A stretch of 64,000 nt of DNA from JAEKLB01 sp050249235 (GCA_050249235.1 JBFWQW010000003.1:9800-73799), one strand, 5' to 3'. Positions 41,297 through 52,380 are shown, counted from the stretch's first letter. The notes: generated by a model not told the origin, from the letters alone. Numbers and translations are program-made.

Positions 41297-42727
41297 ATGC
41301 CCGTGACCACACCGTCTGAACTGCGAAGCCGTTGGAAGTGGCGAGCCCTCGCCGTCACCGGCGGCATGGCGGCCCTCGGGCTGGCCTCGGCCGCTCCGGC
41401 GGCGGCCCAGGAGGCGGAGCTGCTGCCCGAACAGGTGCAGCAGGTCCTCAACAACACCTGGGTCTTCCTCGCCGGCGTGCTGGTCTTCTTCATGCAGGCC
41501 GGGTTCGCCCTGGTCGAAGCCGGCCTCACCAGGGCCAAGAACGTCGGCAACATCATGATGAAGAACATGATGGACTGCTGCGCCGGGGTCCTCGCCTTCC
41601 TCCTGATCGGCTACTCGATCGGGTTCGGGGACGAGGCGCTGGGTGGCTGGTTCTCGTGGGGCGGCATCGGCGTCGACGGCATCGACGCCGCCGATGGCGA
41701 CGGCCTGTGGACCTCCACCACGTTCTTCTTCCAGGCCGCGTTCGCGGCGACCGCGGCGACGATCGTCTCCGGCGCGATGGCCGAGCGGACGAAGTTCAAG
41801 TCCTACTTCATCTACTCGCTCGTCATCACGGCCGTCATCTACCCGGTCGTCCTCAGCTGGACCTGGGGCGGAGGTTGGCTGGCGCAGCGGGAGTTCCCCT
41901 TCTCCGACTTCGCCGGCTCGACCATCGTGCACGCCACCGGCGGGTGGGCCGCCCTCATGGGCGCGATGATCCTCGGTCCCCGCATCGGCAAGTACGGGGC
42001 GGACGGCAAGCCGAGGGCCATCCCAGGCCACAGCATCCCGTTCGTCGTGCTCGGTGCGCTGATCCTCTTCGTCGGCTGGTTCGGGTTCAACCCCGGCTCG
42101 GAGCTCGCCGCCGACGAGTTCGTGATGCAGATCGCGGTGAAGACCCTGGTCGCAGGAGCCGCCGGTGCGGTCGTGGCCATGCTCGTGAACTGGATGATGG
42201 ACAAGAAGCCGGACGTGTCGATGGCCGCCAACGGCCTGCTGGCCGGGCTGGTCTCGATCACCGCGCCGGTCGGCGCCGTCACCACGTCGTACGCGGTGGT
42301 CATCGGTGCCATCGGAGGGGCGATCGTCGTCTTCGCCGTCCGGTTCTTCGACCGGATACACATCGACGACCCCGTGGGTGCGATCTCCGTCCACGGGGTC
42401 TGCGGCACGTGGGGCACCCTCTCGATCGGCCTGTTCGCCAAGTGGGACGACGCCTTCCTCGGCCGCGAGGACGCCGGCCTGTTCTACGGCGGCGGTCTGG
42501 ACCAGCTCGTGACCCAGGTCATCTTCGTGCTCGTGCACGCGGTCTGGGTCTGCGGCGCCGCCGGGCTCCTGTTCCTCGCCATCAAGAAGACGGTGGGTCT
42601 GCGGGTCAGCGCCGAGGAGGAGCTGGCCGGTCTCGACGTGGAGGAGCACGGGACCGCCGGCTACGGCCCCGAGCTGTTCACGCCGAGCCTGTCGTCCGCT
42701 CACGCCGCTTCTCCCGTGGAGGTCTGA
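41297..42727 (+). CDS. amt: Ammonium transporter Amt (1)
   Basis: This is a 476-residue Amt channel with an N-terminal signal segment (WRALAVTGGMAALGLASAAPAAA) before the first core helix, then eleven membrane helices. The twin pore histidines are present in STIVHATGGWAAL and AISVHGVCGTWGTL. The Phe gate region (FFFQAAFAATAATIVSGAMAER) and FFMQAGFALVEAGLTRAKN also fit. The extended C-terminus (after GLRVSAEEELAGLD) is the cytoplasmic tail that PII contacts. ATG 41297 has a GAAGGAGAG ribosome site. The PII gene follows after 3 bases. Expected to be induced on nitrogen limitation. Confidence 0.96.
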   Translation: MPVTTPSELRSRWKWRALAVTGGMAALGLASAAPAAAQEAELLPEQVQQVLNNTWVFLAGVLVFFMQAGFALVEAGLTRAKNVGNIMMKNMMDCCAGVLAFLLIGYSIGFGDEALGGWFSWGGIGVDGIDAADGDGLWTSTTFFFQAAFAATAATIVSGAMAERTKFKSYFIYSLVITAVIYPVVLSWTWGGGWLAQREFPFSDFAGSTIVHATGGWAALMGAMILGPRIGKYGADGKPRAIPGHSIPFVVLGALILFVGWFGFNPGSELAADEFVMQIAVKTLVAGAAGAVVAMLVNWMMDKKPDVSMAANGLLAGLVSITAPVGAVTTSYAVVIGAIGGAIVVFAVRFFDRIHIDDPVGAISVHGVCGTWGTLSIGLFAKWDDAFLGREDAGLFYGGGLDQLVTQVIFVLVHAVWVCGAAGLLFLAIKKTVGLRVSAEEELAGLDVEEHGTAGYGPELFTPSLSSAHAASPVEV

Positions 42728-42730
42728 ACG

Positions 42731-43072
42731 ATGCCCGTGCTCGTGACAGCAGTGATCAAGCCGTCGAAGCTCGACGACGTCCAGGCGTCCCTGAAGGCGG
42801 CGGGGGTCCAGGGCATGACGGTGACCGAGGTGAAGGGCTTCGGGCGCCAGGGAGGTCAGACGGAGACCTACCGGGGTGCCGAGTACGTGATCTCCTTCCT
42901 CCCGAAGCTGAAGGTGGAGGTCATCTGCGACGACGCCTCGGCGGGCACCGTCGTCGAGGTGCTGACCGCATCGGCCAAGACGGGCAAGATCGGCGACGGG
43001 AAGGTCTGGGCGTTCCCCCTGTCCCACCTGGTGCGGATCCGGACCGGGGAGACCGGCTCGGAAGCCGTCTGA
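42731..43072 (+). CDS. glnK: PII nitrogen regulatory protein (1)
   Basis: This is a 113-residue PII protein that senses ATP/ADP and 2-oxoglutarate and blocks Amt through its T-loop. The T-loop reads GQTETYRGAEYVISF, keeping the Tyr (residue 52, E. coli Tyr51) that can be modified. The B-loop is TGKIGDGKVWAFPL, matching the PII signature. Pairing right behind amt identifies it as the GlnK type. It ends 17 bases before the assembly gap. Confidence 0.97.
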   Translation: MPVLVTAVIKPSKLDDVQASLKAAGVQGMTVTEVKGFGRQGGQTETYRGAEYVISFLPKLKVEVICDDASAGTVVEVLTASAKTGKIGDGKVWAFPLSHLVRIRTGETGSEAV

Positions 43073-43089
43073 GCGACCCGGTGGTGGGG

Positions 43090-43099
43090 NNNNNNNNNN
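43090..43099. other. Assembly gap (10 N)
   Basis: Ten undetermined bases sit between the two amt-PII pairs. The flanks GGTGGTGGGG and ATCCACGCCG... CCACCACCGG are partly complementary, so a hairpin or a collapsed repeat may have broken the assembly. The true length is unknown. Confidence 0.95.
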
Positions 43100-43248
43100 A
43101 TCCACGCCGATCCGGCGCCACCACCGGCGCTCCGCCGGCCTCACTGTTCATGTAGGCGCACTCACCCTGAAATTCTCCCGAAACACGCGCGCAGGAACCT
43201 GACGGCCTCGTATCCCACCGACCCGGGGTACCGACCGAAAGGAATGGC

Positions 43249-44505
43249 GTGGAGCTCAACTCGGGCGATACCGCCTGGATCCTCATCTCGACGGCCTTGG
43301 TGCTCTTCATGACACCGGGGCTGGCGTTCTTCTACGGCGGGATGGTCCGCTCGAAGAACGTCCTCGCGATGCTGATGCAGAACTTCTTCGCGATGGGCCT
43401 CCTGGCCGTGCTGTGGGCGCTGGTCGTCTTCAGCCTCGCCTTCGGCAACGCCGGTGACGGCGGCTTCATCGGCAACCTCGACCACATCGGCCTGAAGGAC
43501 GTGGGGCTGCTCGGCGGTGGGAACGGCGACTTCCTCGGCTTCCTCACCATCCCGTTCATCCTCTTCGCCACCTACCAGATGACGTTCGCCATCATCACGC
43601 CGGCGCTCATCACGGGTGCGACGGCGGACCGGATGAAGTTCTCCGCCTACGCCTGGTTCATCGGCCTCTGGCTGGTGCTCGTGTACGGGCCCCTCGCCCA
43701 CATGGTCTTCGGCGGTGGGTGGCTGTTCGAGCAGGGTGCCCTCGACTTCGCCGGCGGCGCGGTGGTGCACATGAACGCCGGGGCCGCAGCGGTCGCGGTG
43801 ATCATCGTGCTCGGCGTCCGCAAGGGCTACCCGAACACGCCGATGCCGCCCCACTCGCTGCCGCTGACGCTGCTCGGAACCGGCATCCTGTGGTTCGGCT
43901 GGGCCGGGTTCAACGCCGGCTCCGCCCTCGGGGCCAACGGCCTCGCCGCCCAGGCGCTCTTCAACACCTTCGGCGCGGCGTCGGCGGCGATGCTCGGCTG
44001 GCTCGTGATCGAGAAGGTCAAGGGCGGCCACGCCACCACCCTCGGGGCGGCCTCGGGTGCGGTGGCCGGTCTGGTCGCCATCACCCCCTGCGCCGGTTTC
44101 GTCGGCAGCATGCCGGCGCTCATCATCGGCTTCGTCACCGGCATCGTCTGCTTCCTCGCCATCGGCCTGAAGAAGGCGTTCAAGCTCGACGACAGCCTCG
44201 ACGTGATCGCCGTCCACCTCGTGGGCGGGCTCGTCGGATCGCTGCTGCTCGGCCTCTTCGCCGACCCGGCCATCAACGCCGCCGTCGTCGACCCGGGCCT
44301 CTTCATCGACGGCGGCGGTGCCGCCCTCCTCGGCGACCAGCTGCTGGCCGCGGGAGTGACGTTGGCCTACTCCTTCGTGGTCAGCCTGATCATCGCCAAG
44401 GTCATCGATATGGTGATCGGGATGCGCATCAGTGAGGACGACGAAGACACCGGCCTCGACCTCGCCCTGCATGCCGAGACCGCGTATGTCGGAGGGACGA
44501 ACTGA
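43249..44505 (+). CDS. amt: Ammonium transporter Amt (2)
   Basis: This is a 418-residue Amt of a different subfamily from copy 1, with no cleavable signal and a start directly at NSGDTAWILISTALVLFM. The pore histidines are in GAVVHMNAGAAAV and VIAVHLVGGLVGS. TPGLAFFYGGMVRSKNVL and MTFAIITPALITGATADRMKF are typical of the AmtB group. The tail (MRISEDDEDTGLDLALH) is the conserved PII-binding region. GTG 43249 is the start. Its stop overlaps the next ATG (TGATG), so transporter and regulator are translationally coupled. Confidence 0.96.
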   Translation: MELNSGDTAWILISTALVLFMTPGLAFFYGGMVRSKNVLAMLMQNFFAMGLLAVLWALVVFSLAFGNAGDGGFIGNLDHIGLKDVGLLGGGNGDFLGFLTIPFILFATYQMTFAIITPALITGATADRMKFSAYAWFIGLWLVLVYGPLAHMVFGGGWLFEQGALDFAGGAVVHMNAGAAAVAVIIVLGVRKGYPNTPMPPHSLPLTLLGTGILWFGWAGFNAGSALGANGLAAQALFNTFGAASAAMLGWLVIEKVKGGHATTLGAASGAVAGLVAITPCAGFVGSMPALIIGFVTGIVCFLAIGLKKAFKLDDSLDVIAVHLVGGLVGSLLLGLFADPAINAAVVDPGLFIDGGGAALLGDQLLAAGVTLAYSFVVSLIIAKVIDMVIGMRISEDDEDTGLDLALHAETAYVGGTN

Positions 44506-44843
44506 TGAAGCTCATCACCGCAGTCGTGAAGCCGTCCAAGCTCGACGACGTCAAGGCGGCCGTGAAGGCGGCGGGCGTCCACGGGATGACCGTGACCGAG
44601 GTGCAGGGCTTCGGCCGCCAGGCCGGGCACACCGAGACCTACCGGGGCACGGAGTACACGATCGACTTCGTGCCGAAGGTCCGGCTGGAGATCCTCGTCA
44701 GCGAGGGCGAGCTGGACGCGGTCACGGCCGCCCTGGCCGCCTCGGCCCAGACCGGCAAGATCGGTGACGGCAAGATCTGGATCACGCCGGTCGAGCAGGT
44801 CCTCCGCATCCGCACCGGCGAGCACGGCGAGGACGCCATCTGA
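44505..44843 (+). CDS. glnK: PII nitrogen regulatory protein (2)
   Basis: This is a 112-residue PII protein with T-loop AGHTETYRGTEYTIDF (Tyr51 kept) and B-loop TGKIGDGKIWITPV. It is closely related to copy 1 but clearly diverged, so the two amt-PII pairs are separate modules rather than a fresh duplication. The start overlaps the amt stop. A strong hairpin 13 bases after the stop ends the operon. Confidence 0.97.
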   Translation: MKLITAVVKPSKLDDVKAAVKAAGVHGMTVTEVQGFGRQAGHTETYRGTEYTIDFVPKVRLEILVSEGELDAVTAALAASAQTGKIGDGKIWITPVEQVLRIRTGEHGEDAI

Positions 44844-44855
44844 CCCACCGGTCGA

Positions 44856-44894
44856 GCCGGGGCACGGTCCACCCGTGGTGGCCCGTGCCCCGGC
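44856..44894 (+). terminator. 12-bp hairpin after the amt-PII operon
   Basis: GCCGGGGCACGG (44856-44867) pairs exactly with 44883-44894. The 15-nt loop contains a further CCAC/GTGG stem. No T-run follows. It is followed 33 bases later by the end of a convergent gene. Confidence 0.6.
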
Positions 44895-44927
44895 CTGGTC
44901 ACCGGGTGACCGCCGGCGCGATCCGGC

Positions 44928-45647
44928 TCAGATCCTGACGGCGGCTCGGAGGCGGTCGACGGCGTCGGCGTCGCCGAAGACCTCGAGGCCCTCGAGCGGG
45001 CGCCGGCCCCACAGCCAGAGGTAGAGGTCGGCCGCCGGGCCACGCACCGCGGCGTCGCCCTTGGCATGGCCGGTCGCGACGGTCATGCCGGTGGGGCCCA
45101 CCCCGACGAGCCACTCGCCTTCGGTGTCGGTGGCGTGTACGTGGACGGTGACCGGCTGGCTGCCCTGGCCGGTCCAGCGGGACGACGCCAGCTCGAGGAG
45201 CTCGCCGATGCCGTCGACGGCCAACTCGGCCGGGACCGGGGTGAGCGGCCCACCGACGGCCTGCTCGACGTCGACGCGGTGCACGGTCGTCTCGTGGGTT
45301 CCCCGCCGGAGCCAGAACGCCTTCTGGCCGTCCGGGTCCGTCATGGTCCAGGTCGGGTCGCGGGGATCGGCGGTGTCGAAGGCGGCGAGGAGGGCGGCCA
45401 GCGCGGCCGGGTACACGTCGAGCGCCTTCTCCGGTGCCGGCGGCTGAGGGAGGGCGTCGTCCCGGCGGAACGGCGTCTCGGCGGTGCCGGCCAGGGCGAC
45501 GGCGGTGCGGCCATGGACGAAGGCGAGGTGGCGGACCAGCTTCCGCACGTCGAAGTCCGGGCAGGCCGGGACGGCGGCATCGGGTGAACGGAGGGCGGTC
45601 TCGATGAGGAGTCGGCCCTCGCGCTCGAGGGTCTCGGACCAGTTCAC
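44928..45647 (-). CDS. TIGR03083-type (maleylpyruvate isomerase-like) protein
   Basis: This is a 239-residue protein of the DinB / mycothiol-dependent maleylpyruvate isomerase-like family (TIGR03083). The N-terminal four-helix part has VPACPDFDVRKLVRHLAFVHGR, with a His that is a metal ligand in the family, and RRGTHETTVHRVDVEQAVG with the other histidines. The C-terminal domain is the mixed MDMPI-C type. Such proteins are abundant in mycothiol-using actinobacteria, and most have no proven substrate. GTG 45647 is placed 6 nt after a TAGGGT -10 element. Confidence 0.82.
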   Translation of the reverse strand: MNWSETLEREGRLLIETALRSPDAAVPACPDFDVRKLVRHLAFVHGRTAVALAGTAETPFRRDDALPQPPAPEKALDVYPAALAALLAAFDTADPRDPTWTMTDPDGQKAFWLRRGTHETTVHRVDVEQAVGGPLTPVPAELAVDGIGELLELASSRWTGQGSQPVTVHVHATDTEGEWLVGVGPTGMTVATGHAKGDAAVRGPAADLYLWLWGRRPLEGLEVFGDADAVDRLRAAVRI

Positions 45648-45653
45648 GTCGCG

Positions 45654-45659
45654 ACCCTA
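45654..45659 (-). promoter_or_regulatory. -10 element TAGGGT, leaderless arrangement
   Basis: On the minus strand TAGGGT ends 6 nt before GTG 45647. Confidence 0.5.
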
Positions 45660-45738
45660 CGAGGTCGGCGCCGTCCCTCCTCGGGCCGCCGGCGGATCCG
45701 ACGCCGGGGCCCGCGGCCGGACCGGGCGCGCCGGTCGG

Positions 45739-45744
45739 TACCCT
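45739..45744 (+). promoter_or_regulatory. -10 element TACCCT
   Basis: TACCCT ends 10 nt before ATG 45755, a slightly longer gap than the other leaderless cases. Confidence 0.35.
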
Positions 45745-45754
45745 GACCGGCCGG

Positions 45755-46558
45755 ATGGCCGACGAGGGGGAGCAGGGCAGCCACCGGCCGGATCCGGACC
45801 GGGTCTCGTTCCCGTCGGGCGACGTGCTGCTCGTCGGCCACCTGGCCCGTCCCGAGCCGGGCGCGGCGGCGGCGGGTCGGCCCGGCCTCGTGCTCTGCCA
45901 CGGCTTCCCGAGCGGCCCCAAGTCGGCGTCGGCGTCGGGCCAGACCTACCCGGAGCTGGCCGACCGGCTGGCCGCCGAGGCCGGGTGGGTGGTGTTGAGC
46001 CTCGACTTCCGGGGCACCGGGGAGTCCGGCGGCAACTTCTCGCTCGGTGGCTGGCTGACCGACCTCCGTGCCGCGGTCGACCACCTCCTCGCCCTGGACG
46101 AGGTCGGCGACGTCTGGCTGTGCGGCTCGAGCACCGGCGGCTCGCTCGCCATCTGCGCCGCGGCCGAGGACGAGCGGGTTCGGGGCGTGGCCGCGCTCTC
46201 GGCCCGGGCCGACTTCGACGACTGGGCGTCGCACCCCCGCCGGTTCCTCGAGCACGCCCGCGAGATCGGGGTGATCCGCGACCCCCGGTTCCCACCCGAT
46301 CCCGAGCAGTGGGTGCGGGAGCTGCGGGAGGTGCGGCCCCTCAACCTGGTGGCCAAGCTGGCGCCCCGACCGCTCCTGCTGGTCCAGGGCAGCGAGGACG
46401 ACACGGTGCCGTCGTTCGACGCCCGCGCTCTCGCCGACTGGCACGCCTCGGCCGAGCTGCGCATCATCCCCGGCGCCGGTCACCGGCTCCGGCACGACCC
46501 CCGGGCCATCGCCGTCCTGCTCGGCTGGCTCGAGCGCCAGGCCCCGCCTCCCGCCTGA
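45755..46558 (+). CDS. Alpha/beta hydrolase
   Basis: This is a 267-residue alpha/beta-hydrolase-fold enzyme. The oxyanion strand is LVLCHGFPSGPKS, LDFRGTGESGG follows, and the nucleophile elbow is CGSSTGGSL (Ser as in GxSxG, about residue 131). The acid lies in VQGSEDDTVPS and the catalytic His in GAGHRLRHDPR. It resembles acyl-peptidase or esterase-type small hydrolases. No lid domain is obvious. The substrate is unknown. Family B repeat DNA follows the stop. Confidence 0.88.
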   Translation: MADEGEQGSHRPDPDRVSFPSGDVLLVGHLARPEPGAAAAGRPGLVLCHGFPSGPKSASASGQTYPELADRLAAEAGWVVLSLDFRGTGESGGNFSLGGWLTDLRAAVDHLLALDEVGDVWLCGSSTGGSLAICAAAEDERVRGVAALSARADFDDWASHPRRFLEHAREIGVIRDPRFPPDPEQWVRELREVRPLNLVAKLAPRPLLLVQGSEDDTVPSFDARALADWHASAELRIIPGAGHRLRHDPRAIAVLLGWLERQAPPPA

Positions 46559-46584
46559 CCGTCCCCCGGGCTCGTCGGGGTCGT

Positions 46585-46680
46585 GCGAGGGCGCGCCGAT
46601 GGGCGCTCCCGTGGCCCGAGCATCCCGCCGCCGAAGGCGTCGCGAGCGGAACGCCGCGGGCGCTCGGCGACGGCAGGGGC
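46585..46680. repeat. Diverged copy of repeat family B
   Basis: GAGGGCGCGCCG, then CCCGTGGCCCGAGC, then CCG-AAGGCG-CG-GAGCGGA appear in the same order and spacing as in 15332-15395. The block lies between two convergent gene ends, as an intergenic repeat would. Confidence 0.65.
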
Positions 46681-46735
46681 CGAGAACCAGAGCCGATGTC
46701 CGCCGTCCGCGCCGCCTCGAAGGGCCCGGCCCGGT

Positions 46736-47383
46736 CTAGGGACGCGGGCCGGGCGTGGCCGCGAGGGCGTCGTCGACGGCGGCCCGGAGGCGGTGGGCCG
46801 CCTCCCGGGGGTCGTCGGCCTCCGTGAGCCACCGCACGGCCACGAACCGGCGGGCGCCGGCCGCGGCCATGGCGGCGACGGTGTCGGGCGCGGCGCCGCC
46901 GGTGACGAACCAGGGCAGGGCCTCACCCGATCCGGCCGCATGGGCCAGGTAGTCGAGGCCCGTGGCGGGCCGGGTGGGATGGGTCAGGGTGGCCAGCACC
47001 GGTCCGGCCGACAGGTAGTCGACGGGCTCGTCCCCGGCTGCGTCCCACTCGGCGGGCGAGTGGGTCGACAGCCCGACGATGGCGTCGGGCCCGAGGATCC
47101 GCCGGCACAGCGCTGGCGGGGCGTCGTCCTGGCCGACGTGGACGCCGTCGGCGCCGACCTCGAGGGCCAGGTCGGGCCGGTCGTTCAGGACGAAGGGCAC
47201 GCCCAGGCCCCGGCACACCCGGAGCAGCCGGCGGGCCCGGTCGAGCAGCGGCCGGGCCTCGAGGTGCTTGTCGCGGAGCTGCACCAGGTCGACGCCCCCG
47301 GCGACGCACGCCTCGACGAACCACTCCAGGTCGGGGCGGTCGGGCGTGCACAGGTAGAGGCGGCGGTCGCCCAGGCTCGGCAC
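46736..47383 (-). CDS. thiE: Thiamine phosphate synthase
   Basis: This is a 215-residue ThiE, a TIM-barrel enzyme that joins the pyrimidine and thiazole halves to make thiamine phosphate. VDLVQLRDKHLEARPLL and FVLNDRPDLALEVGADGVHVGQDD give the phosphate-binding and metal residues. VGLSTHSPAEWDAA and YLSAGPVLATLTHPT form the active loop, though the usual P-x-x-x-T-xTK loop is reduced to VLATLTHPT. The gene stands alone behind a TAGGTT -10 element. No TPP riboswitch is visible upstream, unlike thiG. Confidence 0.93.
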   Translation of the reverse strand: MPSLGDRRLYLCTPDRPDLEWFVEACVAGGVDLVQLRDKHLEARPLLDRARRLLRVCRGLGVPFVLNDRPDLALEVGADGVHVGQDDAPPALCRRILGPDAIVGLSTHSPAEWDAAGDEPVDYLSAGPVLATLTHPTRPATGLDYLAHAAGSGEALPWFVTGGAAPDTVAAMAAAGARRFVAVRWLTEADDPREAAHRLRAAVDDALAATPGPRP

Positions 47384-47389
47384 AGGGCG

Positions 47390-47395
47390 AACCTA
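47390..47395 (-). promoter_or_regulatory. -10 element TAGGTT, leaderless arrangement
   Basis: On the minus strand TAGGTT ends 6 nt before GTG 47383 of thiE. Confidence 0.5.
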
Positions 47396-47457
47396 CCGGG
47401 GGTCGATCGCGTGACAAGTGCTACACCCGGCCCACGAACAGGCCGAAGGTTGTATTG

Positions 47458-48714
47458 ATGCCCGAGGTGCAGTCATACGGCGCCGCCCGCCGGGCCTTCC
47501 GCGTCCGCCTCGCCGAGGCGGCGGAGACGGCCGGGCGGGGCGGCGGCGACCTGATCGTCTACGTCGCGTCCTTCCTCGGGCTCACCGGGCTCTGGCAGCG
47601 GGAGGGCCCGGTTGCGGTCCGGGTGCTGATGCAGGAGCTCCACGGCCTGATCCTGGACGAGGTCCCACCCGACGGCGAGGTGGAGCAGATCGGCGAGTTC
47701 GAGATCGCCCTGTTCTTCCGGGGGTCACCCGACGAGGCGCGGGCCCTCCGCCGCCGCATCAGCGCCCTGCTCCCCGGCTCCTTCGACCTCGGCGCCGAGC
47801 AGGTGCTGCAGGCGGCGGCCTGGACGCGGGTCCCGGACGACCAGATCGCCACCGGCGACCTGCTGTGGGACACCTGCATCCGGGCCATGCGGGCCCGGTC
47901 GAACATCAGCCACGCCGCCATGGGCGCCACGATGGGCCGCGATCCGCAGCTCGACGTGCTCATCCCCCGCGTCCTCGAGCACAGCCTGGCCGGGTACGGC
48001 CTCGACGCCGCCGCCATCGAGGTCGGCGACCGCACCTGGGTGCGCTCGGTCGGGCCGGAGGGCGACGAGCGACCCGGTCGGCCGCCGGACGGCGCCTGGG
48101 CGCTGTGGACCGGGGCCCGCTCGGTCGGACGGTTCCTGTGGTGGGGGCGTCGCGGCGCGCCCCATCGGACCACGCTCGAAGAAGGGCTCACGTCCGTCGC
48201 CCGGGCCGTCGAGCGCGGCCTGGAGCTGGAGGAGACGGAGCACCGGGCCCGGCGCGACGCGCTGACCGGCCTCCTCAACCGGGACGGCCTGGCCCGGGCC
48301 ATGGACGCGGTCGCCCGCCCGTGCTCGATCGCCGTGGTCGACATCGACCACTTCAAGGCCGTCAACGACCGCTACGGGCACCGGGTGGGCGACCGCATGC
48401 TGGTGGCGCTGGCCGACCTGCTCCGCCTCGGCGGACGGTCGGTCGACCTCGTGGCCCGGTGGGGCGGCGAGGAGCTCGTCGTCGTGATGCCGGGCACGAG
48501 CCCCGAGGGCGCCGCCGCGGCCCTGCGCCGCTACCTGGTCGACGCCGGCGCGACGATCGCCGTCGGCGAGGTCGTGCTCTCCTTCTCGGCCGGGGTGGTG
48601 GAGCTCACCGACGAGGGCGACGAGGCCTTCGCCGCCGCCGTGCACGCCGCCGACCTGGCCATGTACGAGGCCAAGCGGGCCGGGCGGGGCCGGGTCACGG
48701 TCGGCGTGCCCTGA
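47458..48714 (+). CDS. Diguanylate cyclase with degenerate second cyclase-like domain
   Basis: This is a 418-residue protein. The C-terminal domain (about 260-418) is a diguanylate cyclase: RRDALTGLLNRDGLARAM, VDIDHFKAVNDRYGH and active-site motif GGEEL (about 336), an accepted GG[D/E]EF variant. The N-terminal 110 residues look like a decayed copy of the same fold: DLIVYVASFLGLTGLWQREG for the first strand-helix and IGEFEIALFF in the place of GGDEFALLL. That half is probably regulatory. A middle region (about 150-250) may be GAF-like. The start is ATG 47458, with TTG 47455 in frame just before. No membrane helices. Confidence 0.85.
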   Translation: MPEVQSYGAARRAFRVRLAEAAETAGRGGGDLIVYVASFLGLTGLWQREGPVAVRVLMQELHGLILDEVPPDGEVEQIGEFEIALFFRGSPDEARALRRRISALLPGSFDLGAEQVLQAAAWTRVPDDQIATGDLLWDTCIRAMRARSNISHAAMGATMGRDPQLDVLIPRVLEHSLAGYGLDAAAIEVGDRTWVRSVGPEGDERPGRPPDGAWALWTGARSVGRFLWWGRRGAPHRTTLEEGLTSVARAVERGLELEETEHRARRDALTGLLNRDGLARAMDAVARPCSIAVVDIDHFKAVNDRYGHRVGDRMLVALADLLRLGGRSVDLVARWGGEELVVVMPGTSPEGAAAALRRYLVDAGATIAVGEVVLSFSAGVVELTDEGDEAFAAAVHAADLAMYEAKRAGRGRVTVGVP

Positions 48715-48725
48715 TCCGTCCGCGG

Positions 48726-48744
48726 GCCGGCCCCCTCGGCCGGC
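48726..48744. terminator. 7-bp hairpin between convergent genes
   Basis: GCCGGCC-CCCTC-GGCCGGC lies in the 41-base gap between the GGDEF gene and thiS, which end toward each other. It could terminate from both sides. No T-run. Confidence 0.45.
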
Positions 48745-48755
48745 GCGGGGTGGGC

Positions 48756-48977
48756 TCAGCCGCCGGCGACGGCCCGGACCAGCTCGACCCGGTCGCCGTC
48801 GACGAGGACGGTCGTGGCCAGGTCGCGGCGCAGCATCGGCTCCCGGTTGCGCTCCACCACCACCCAGCGCCCGTCGAGGCCGAGCTGGACGAGCAGGTCG
48901 TCGACGGAGGTGCCCCGGGCGACCTCCGTGTCGGTGCCGTTGACCGTGACGTGCACGGTGGCAGCTGGCTCGGCCAC
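48756..48977 (-). CDS. thiS: Sulfur carrier protein ThiS
   Basis: This is a 73-residue ThiS, the ubiquitin-fold sulfur carrier whose C-terminal Gly-Gly becomes a thiocarboxylate and hands sulfur to ThiG. TVNGTDTEVARGTSVDDLL, VVVERNREPM (the expected AVERN-type strand), the RRDLATT loop (usually RRxxW) and the end AVAGG all fit. GTG 48977 is 10 bases after the stop of an HhH-GPD gene on the same strand, so the two are cotranscribed. The other thiamine genes are elsewhere (thiE at 46.7 kb, thiGH at 60-62 kb). Confidence 0.95.
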   Translation of the reverse strand: MAEPAATVHVTVNGTDTEVARGTSVDDLLVQLGLDGRWVVVERNREPMLRRDLATTVLVDGDRVELVRAVAGG

Positions 48978-48987
48978 GGTGGCGGGG

Positions 48988-49575
48988 TCAGGCGGGTGCG
49001 TCGGTCTTGCCCTTGCCGGCGGCCTTCATGGCCTTCTTGAAGGCCCGGACCTCCTCGAGGTGCTCGGGCGAGTCGGCGTCCGCCACGGAGCGCCGGACGG
49101 CGTCGGAGAACGGGGCCGCAGCCGCCTCCCAGCCGGGCGGCCGGACGCCGAGCCGCTTGGCCAGCACGGCCAGGAAGATCTTGGCCTTCTCGCCGCCGAA
49201 GCCGGGGAGCGCCTTGAGCCGGGCGAGCAGCTCGTCGCCGCTGGCGACGCCGGTCCACACGTTGGCCGCGTCGCCGCCGTACTGGTCGACGACGACCCGG
49301 CACAGCTCGTGGGCCCGCTTGGCCATCGAACCGGGGTAGCGGTGCAGTGCGGGCCGCTCCTTGAAGGTGGCCTCGACGAGCTCGGGGTCCATCGCCGCCA
49401 CGGTGGCGGCGTCGAGCGAGCCGCCGAGGCGCTCGCGCAGCCGGGCCGGGGAGGCGAAGGCCCACTCCATCGGCACCTGCTGGTCGAGCAGCATCCCGAG
49501 GAGCAGGGCCAGCGGATCGTCGTGCAGGAGCCGGTCCGCCTCCGCGTCGCCGGTGATGAAGAAGGTGCCGGTCAT
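48988..49575 (-). CDS. HhH-GPD base excision repair-like protein
   Basis: This is a 195-residue protein of an uncharacterised HhH-GPD group. LALLLGMLLDQQVPMEWAF matches the first helices of the fold, and LKALPGFGGEKAKIFLAVLAKRLG is the helix-hairpin-helix that grips DNA. The position after it has GVRPPGWEAA where glycosylases have the catalytic Asp, and no clear Asp is seen there. No Fe-S cysteines are present. It may be a DNA glycosylase with an unusual active site, or only a DNA-binding relative. It leads a two-gene unit with thiS. The downstream half ends in a Lys-rich tail. Confidence 0.82.
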   Translation of the reverse strand: MTGTFFITGDAEADRLLHDDPLALLLGMLLDQQVPMEWAFASPARLRERLGGSLDAATVAAMDPELVEATFKERPALHRYPGSMAKRAHELCRVVVDQYGGDAANVWTGVASGDELLARLKALPGFGGEKAKIFLAVLAKRLGVRPPGWEAAAAPFSDAVRRSVADADSPEHLEEVRAFKKAMKAAGKGKTDAPA

Positions 49576-49666
49576 GGGCTCACGGTAGCGGGACGCCCAG
49601 AGACCGTTCCGGGTTCGACGATCCACGCATGTGCAGGAACCTCGAACCCGGAAGGGTTGGGATCGC

Positions 49667-52357
<2,691 letters not shown>

Positions 52358-52374
52358 CCTCCCATCCTCGCAGC

Positions 52375-52380
52375 TACGGT
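52375..52380 (+). promoter_or_regulatory. -10 element TACGGT, leaderless arrangement
   Basis: TACGGT ends 8 nt before GTG 52389 of the RNase H gene. It lies in the 31-base divergent gap shared with aceE. Confidence 0.5.

Noticed and set aside
40986..41306. 106-codon frame upstream of amt with a strong AGGAGGAG site
   Set aside because: Composition looks random (Arg, Ala, Pro), it contains the likely amt promoter patch, and it overlaps the amt start. It is kept only as a possible leader.
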